A DNA stretch of 64,000 nt from Pedobacter cryoconitis. GTDB taxonomy: Bacteria; Bacteroidota; Bacteroidia; Sphingobacteriales; Sphingobacteriaceae. The stretch lies in contig NZ_JACHCC010000015.1 of NCBI RefSeq assembly GCF_014207135.1, forward strand, positions 62,001-126,000, in the 5' to 3' direction. The position numbers and the translations under genes were made by a program. The notes beneath the pieces were generated by a model. The model did no database searches and was not told where the DNA came from. It was given only the letters and a program-made list of their open reading frames with translations. How positions within the stretch are numbered: position 1 is the first letter of the stretch; each line of letters begins with the position of its first letter. Positions 60,519 to 64,000 of the stretch are shown here, one piece after another.

Positions 60519-61067
60519 ATGTCAGAAAATAAAGCAGCATCAAGATACGCCAAATCATTAATTGATCTTTCCACTGAGCAGAATGCTTTGGAAGAGATGA
60601 AAATTGATATGGTCCTGATTGAGCAGGTTATTGATCAGAACAGTGAGTTGGAGGCTATTCTTCAGAATCCTGTTATTACGCTGGATAAAAAATATTCAAT
60701 TTTAGAAGGAATCTTTGGTAAAAGCATTCATGCCATTACTAAAGCCTATCTGAAACTGCTTGTCAATAAAGGCCGTGCTGCTATTTTATTTGATACTACT
60801 AAGGCATTCATCAGACAATATAATACTATCAAAGGTATTGTAACTGCCGAAGTATTATCAGCAACAGCATTGACCGATGCGAATAAAGCAGAGATTATTG
60901 CAGTGGTTAAAAGGGAAATTGGCGCAAACGAAGTAATCATTAAAGAAAAGATCAGCGAGAAATTAATCGGTGGTTTTATCCTGAAGGTTGGCGACAAACA
61001 ATTTGATGCCAGTATCTCTGGTAGTCTAAATAAACTAAAAAAGGAATTGGCCCAGGGCGTGGTTTAG
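60519..61067 (+). CDS. atpH: ATP synthase F1 subunit delta
   Basis: The 182-aa protein has a helical N-terminal domain (ASRYAKSLIDLSTEQN) and a C-terminal domain with the family pattern KLIGGFILKVGDKQFDASI. It joins the b-subunit stalk to the top of F1. The alpha gene follows after 45 bp. Confidence 0.94.
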   Translation: MSENKAASRYAKSLIDLSTEQNALEEMKIDMVLIEQVIDQNSELEAILQNPVITLDKKYSILEGIFGKSIHAITKAYLKLLVNKGRAAILFDTTKAFIRQYNTIKGIVTAEVLSATALTDANKAEIIAVVKREIGANEVIIKEKISEKLIGGFILKVGDKQFDASISGSLNKLKKELAQGVV

Positions 61068-61112
61068 ATCCGATAACAATATACAGAATTACAAAAGAAA
61101 TAATATAAAATT

Positions 61113-62687
61113 ATGGTAGAGGTAAGACCAGACGAAGTATCGGCAATTATCAGGCAACAATTGTCGGGCTTTAAATCAGAAGCCGAACTTGAAGAAGTTG
61201 GTACCGTATTACAAGTGGGTGATGGTATTGCCCGTGTTTATGGTTTAACTAAAGTTCAATCAGGTGAGCTAGTTGAATTTGAAAACGGCTTGCAGGGTAT
61301 TGTTTTAAACCTTGAAGAAGATAATGTTGGTGTGGTTTTATTAGGCCCGTCAAGCACTATCAAAGAAGGTGATACAATTAAACGTACTAAAAAAATTGCC
61401 TCTATTAAAGTTGGTGAAGGTATGTTAGGCCGTGTAGTAAATACATTAGGTGAACCTATCGACGGTAAGGGACCAATCATTGGTCAGACTTACGAAATGC
61501 CAATCGAACGTAAAGCTCCTGGTGTAATTTACCGTCAGCCGGTTAATGAGCCTCTTCAGACAGGTATCAAAGCTATCGATGCGATGATTCCAATCGGTCG
61601 TGGTCAGCGTGAGCTGGTTATTGGTGACCGTCAGACTGGTAAGAGTGCCGTTTGTATTGACACTATTATCAATCAAAAAGAATTTTATGAAGCAGGTAAC
61701 CCTGTTTTATGTATATATGTTGCCTGTGGTCAGAAAGCCAGTACTGTAGCTAACGTTGTACGTACTCTTGAAGAGAACGGAGCAATGGCTTATACAGTAG
61801 TTGTTTCAGCTTCAGCTGCAGATCCTGCACCATTACAGTTCTATGCTCCATTTTCTGGTGCAGCTATTGGTGAGTACTTCCGTGATACAGGTCGTCCGGC
61901 ACTGATTGTTTATGATGATTTATCTAAACAGGCAGTAGCTTACCGTGAGGTTTCCCTGTTATTGCGTCGTCCACCGGGACGTGAGGCTTATCCTGGAGAC
62001 GTATTTTATCTGCACAGTCGTTTATTAGAGCGTGCTGCTAAAATCAACTCTAACGATGACATCGCACAAGCTATGAACGATTTACCTGAATCATTAAAAG
62101 GTATCGTTAAAGGTGGTGGTTCATTAACAGCACTTCCTATCATCGAAACTCAGGCTGGTGATGTTTCTGCTTATATCCCAACTAACGTAATTTCAATTAC
62201 TGACGGACAGATATTCCTGGAATCTAACTTGTTTAACGCAGGTGTACGTCCGGCTATTAACGTAGGTATCTCTGTATCACGTGTAGGTGGTAACGCACAG
62301 ATCAAATCAATGAAAAAGGTAGCTGGTACATTAAAACTTGACCAGGCTCAATACCGTGAATTAGAGGCTTTCTCTAAATTCGGATCTGATTTGGATGCTG
62401 CAACAAAATCTGTACTGGATAAAGGTGCAAGAAACGTAGAAATATTAAAGCAAGGACAGTTCTCTCCAATGACTGTAGAGAAACAAGTTGCGATCATTTA
62501 TATTGGTACTAAAAACCTGATGCGTTCAGTTCCTGTAAATAAAATCAGAGCATTTGAAGCTGAATATTTACAACAACTGGAATTACGTCACCCACAAACA
62601 TTAGCTGCTTTAAAAGCTGGTAAACTGGATGATACAATTACATCGGTATTAGAAACTGTAGCTAAAGAATTAGCAGGTAAATACTAA
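61113..62687 (+). CDS. atpA: ATP synthase F1 subunit alpha
   Basis: The 524-aa protein has the Walker A motif GDRQTGKSA, a Walker B region ALIVYDDLSKQAV, and the alpha signature of the C-terminal domain. It is one of the three nucleotide-binding alpha subunits of F1. The catalytic beta gene (atpD) is not in this operon. Start ATG 61113 matches the usual MVEVRPDEVSAII. Confidence 0.97.
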   Translation: MVEVRPDEVSAIIRQQLSGFKSEAELEEVGTVLQVGDGIARVYGLTKVQSGELVEFENGLQGIVLNLEEDNVGVVLLGPSSTIKEGDTIKRTKKIASIKVGEGMLGRVVNTLGEPIDGKGPIIGQTYEMPIERKAPGVIYRQPVNEPLQTGIKAIDAMIPIGRGQRELVIGDRQTGKSAVCIDTIINQKEFYEAGNPVLCIYVACGQKASTVANVVRTLEENGAMAYTVVVSASAADPAPLQFYAPFSGAAIGEYFRDTGRPALIVYDDLSKQAVAYREVSLLLRRPPGREAYPGDVFYLHSRLLERAAKINSNDDIAQAMNDLPESLKGIVKGGGSLTALPIIETQAGDVSAYIPTNVISITDGQIFLESNLFNAGVRPAINVGISVSRVGGNAQIKSMKKVAGTLKLDQAQYRELEAFSKFGSDLDAATKSVLDKGARNVEILKQGQFSPMTVEKQVAIIYIGTKNLMRSVPVNKIRAFEAEYLQQLELRHPQTLAALKAGKLDDTITSVLETVAKELAGKY

Positions 62688-62741
62688 TTTAAAAAGAAGT
62701 TCTGTTTAAATTTTAAGCAGGAAAAAGAAGATTAAAAAAGA

Positions 62742-63626
62742 ATGGCTAATTTAAAAGAAGTAAGAATTCGTATATCATCAGTGCAGTCTACGCAGCAGAT
62801 CACCAAAGCCATGAAAATGGTTTCGGCGGCGAAACTGAAGCGTGCAACTAATGCTATTATACAGTTACGTCCGTATGCTACGAAGCTTAAAGAGATCTTA
62901 GGGAATCTTTCTGCCAACCTGGAAGGATCTTCATCCCCATATATTGAAGAACGCGAGCCTAATAAAGTATTATTAGTAGTAGTTTCATCAAACCGTGGTT
63001 TAGCTGGCGCATTCAACATGAATGTGATCAAGGCAACTAATAACCTGATTGCTGATAAATACAGTGAGCAGTATAAAAATGGTAATGTAAGTATCGTCGC
63101 TATCGGTAAGAAATCTCAGGATTTCTACGAGAAGAGAAATTACAATGTAATTGGAAACAATAACGAAGTATATGCTGCATTAACATTCGAAAACGTAACT
63201 AAAATCACTGATGCAATTATGGCCGGCTTTAAAAACGGCGATTACGACAGAGTTGAATTAGTTTATAACCGTTTCAAAAACGCTGCAGTTCAGATTCTGA
63301 CAACTGAGCAGTTATTGCCTTTGCCACAAAACGAAAAAGAACCGGAGATTAAAGATCATCATCAGGTAGATTACATTCTTGAGCCTTCACAAGAGGAAAT
63401 CGTTAAAGAATTAATTCCTAAGTCGATCAAGATCCAGTTGTATAAAGCGGTATTGGATTCTCATGCTTCAGAACATGGTGCAAGGATGACTTCAATGGAC
63501 AAAGCAACAGAAAATGCGGGTGACCTGTTGAAAGCCTTAAAACTTTCTTACAACCAGGCACGTCAGGCTGCGATTACTACAGAGCTTACAGAGATTGTAA
63601 GTGGTGCTGCAGCACTGAACGGATAA
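62742..63626 (+). CDS. atpG: ATP synthase F1 subunit gamma
   Basis: The 294-aa rotor-shaft protein has the N-terminal helix ISSVQSTQQITKAMKMVSAA, typical of AtpG, a central Rossmann-like part, and a conserved C-terminal helix (KATENAGDLLKALKLSYNQ). It ends the operon; atpD and atpC, which usually follow, are absent. A terminator lies 24 bp after its stop. Confidence 0.96.
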   Translation: MANLKEVRIRISSVQSTQQITKAMKMVSAAKLKRATNAIIQLRPYATKLKEILGNLSANLEGSSSPYIEEREPNKVLLVVVSSNRGLAGAFNMNVIKATNNLIADKYSEQYKNGNVSIVAIGKKSQDFYEKRNYNVIGNNNEVYAALTFENVTKITDAIMAGFKNGDYDRVELVYNRFKNAAVQILTTEQLLPLPQNEKEPEIKDHHQVDYILEPSQEEIVKELIPKSIKIQLYKAVLDSHASEHGARMTSMDKATENAGDLLKALKLSYNQARQAAITTELTEIVSGAAALNG

Positions 63627-63650
63627 TCAATCCCGTTAAGCTAATAAATA

Positions 63651-63682
63651 AAAGGCCGTTATCGTGAGATAACGGCCTTTTT
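63651..63682 (+). terminator. Terminator after the atp operon
   Basis: AAAGGCCGTTATC (63651-63663) and GATAACGGCCTTT (63668-63680) form a perfect 13-bp stem with a 4-nt loop, ending in T residues. Confidence 0.92.
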
Positions 63683-63716
63683 ACATATAAATAACCTTTC
63701 TGGACAGATGAATAAT

Positions 63717-63724
63717 TATTTTTG
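63717..63724 (+). promoter_or_regulatory. -7 box before the e(P4)-type phosphatase gene
   Basis: TATTTTTG is an exact TAnnTTTG match, 15 bp before the ATG at 63740. No clear TTG is found at the -33 position. Confidence 0.5.
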
Positions 63725-63739
63725 CCAAAACATTTTACC

Positions 63740-64000
63740 ATGACCAAGATATTTCTTCCTGTAGTTCTTACCTGTTTGCTCCCATTGGGGCTGTTTGCAC
63801 AAACTAATCCAGCTGCTGAAGCAGCCAAAGACTATACTATTGCAGTGGCCTGGCAACAACATTCGGGAGAGTACAGGGCGCTTTCCTTTCAGGCTTATAA
63901 CTTTGCCAGGTTTTCTTTACTGGAACGCTTAAAAACTGCTGATCGGTCAAAACCCAACTGCGTAATTGTAGATATTGATGAAACCGTATTGGATAATTCA
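63740..64000 (+). CDS. 5'-nucleotidase of the e(P4) lipoprotein family (HAD class B/C), 3'-truncated
   Basis: The 87 codons seen encode a signal peptide (ending LGLFAQ) and the first part of a HAD-type acid phosphatase. The family opening AVAWQQHSGEYRALSFQAYN and the first HAD motif VDIDETVLDNS are present, with the nucleophile and acid Asp pair. The enzymes of this family remove phosphate from nucleotides outside the cytoplasm. The gene runs off the window end. No lipobox Cys is seen in the signal peptide, so it may be soluble in the periplasm. Confidence 0.85.
   Translation, partial: MTKIFLPVVLTCLLPLGLFAQTNPAAEAAKDYTIAVAWQQHSGEYRALSFQAYNFARFSLLERLKTADRSKPNCVIVDIDETVLDNS

Noticed and set aside
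61256..61676. Long antisense frames across atpA
   Set aside because: They are codon-mirror frames of a highly conserved gene and have no start context or family features.

Overview
The window looks like chromosome of a Bacteroidota bacterium of the Sphingobacteriaceae, most like Pedobacter. This is inferred from gene content and was not searched. The clues are an alternative complex III subunit next to aa3-type cytochrome oxidase genes, the type IX secretion core gldKLMN plus a SprE/PorW-like lipoprotein, an ATP synthase operon without atpD and atpC, DUF6266 and DUF4286 proteins, low G+C, and several -7 boxes of the Bacteroidota form TAnnTTTG in place of sigma-70 promoters. No tRNA, rRNA, CRISPR array, transposase or integrase was seen.

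Layout. 1-9.8 kb is a respiratory cluster: the 3' part of actF, oxidase subunits II and I, a terminator, then ctaA, ctaB, two subunit III-type proteins, subunit IV, a cysteine-free SCO-like protein and a DUF420 protein with an EF-hand-like loop. 9.1-11.3 kb holds small conserved genes and an OmpA-type lipoprotein. 11.4-14 kb (minus strand) has rfbC, a DUF4286 protein and a TPR protein. 14.1-18.4 kb is a three-gene operon of an S9-peptidase-like lipoprotein lacking catalytic Ser and His, a histidine kinase and a response regulator. 18.5-27.9 kb is mostly minus strand: a glycosyltransferase-like gene whose start lies in a perfect inverted repeat, a VWA/MoxR/phosphoesterase operon, two tandem JmjC-type cupin genes, a fasciclin protein, a short-chain dehydrogenase and hemW.

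29.8-36.3 kb is the clearest accessory region. About 6.5 kb holding a frameshifted CPBP protease remnant, a Fic protein, two DUF6266 proteins and an AT-rich outer-membrane receptor lies between two diverged copies of the same junction, the 3' end of a histidine-phosphatase gene meeting the 3' end of a LysR gene. This suggests insertion or recombination into a convergent gene pair. Next to it, 37.4-43.9 kb is a LysR-linked operon whose four products fit lysine breakdown through 2-aminoadipate, 2-oxoadipate and D-2-hydroxyglutarate to 2-oxoglutarate. The aminotransferase step is not in the window.

43.9-64 kb is core genome: a DUF4271 protein and hemD, gldKLMN, then (minus) uvrC, a class A penicillin-binding protein and the SprE/PorW-like lipoprotein, then (plus) atpZ, an atpI-like gene, atpB, E, F, H, A and G, with a strong stem-loop after atpE, and finally the 5' end of an e(P4)-type acid phosphatase gene. 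The first and last genes are cut by the window edges.
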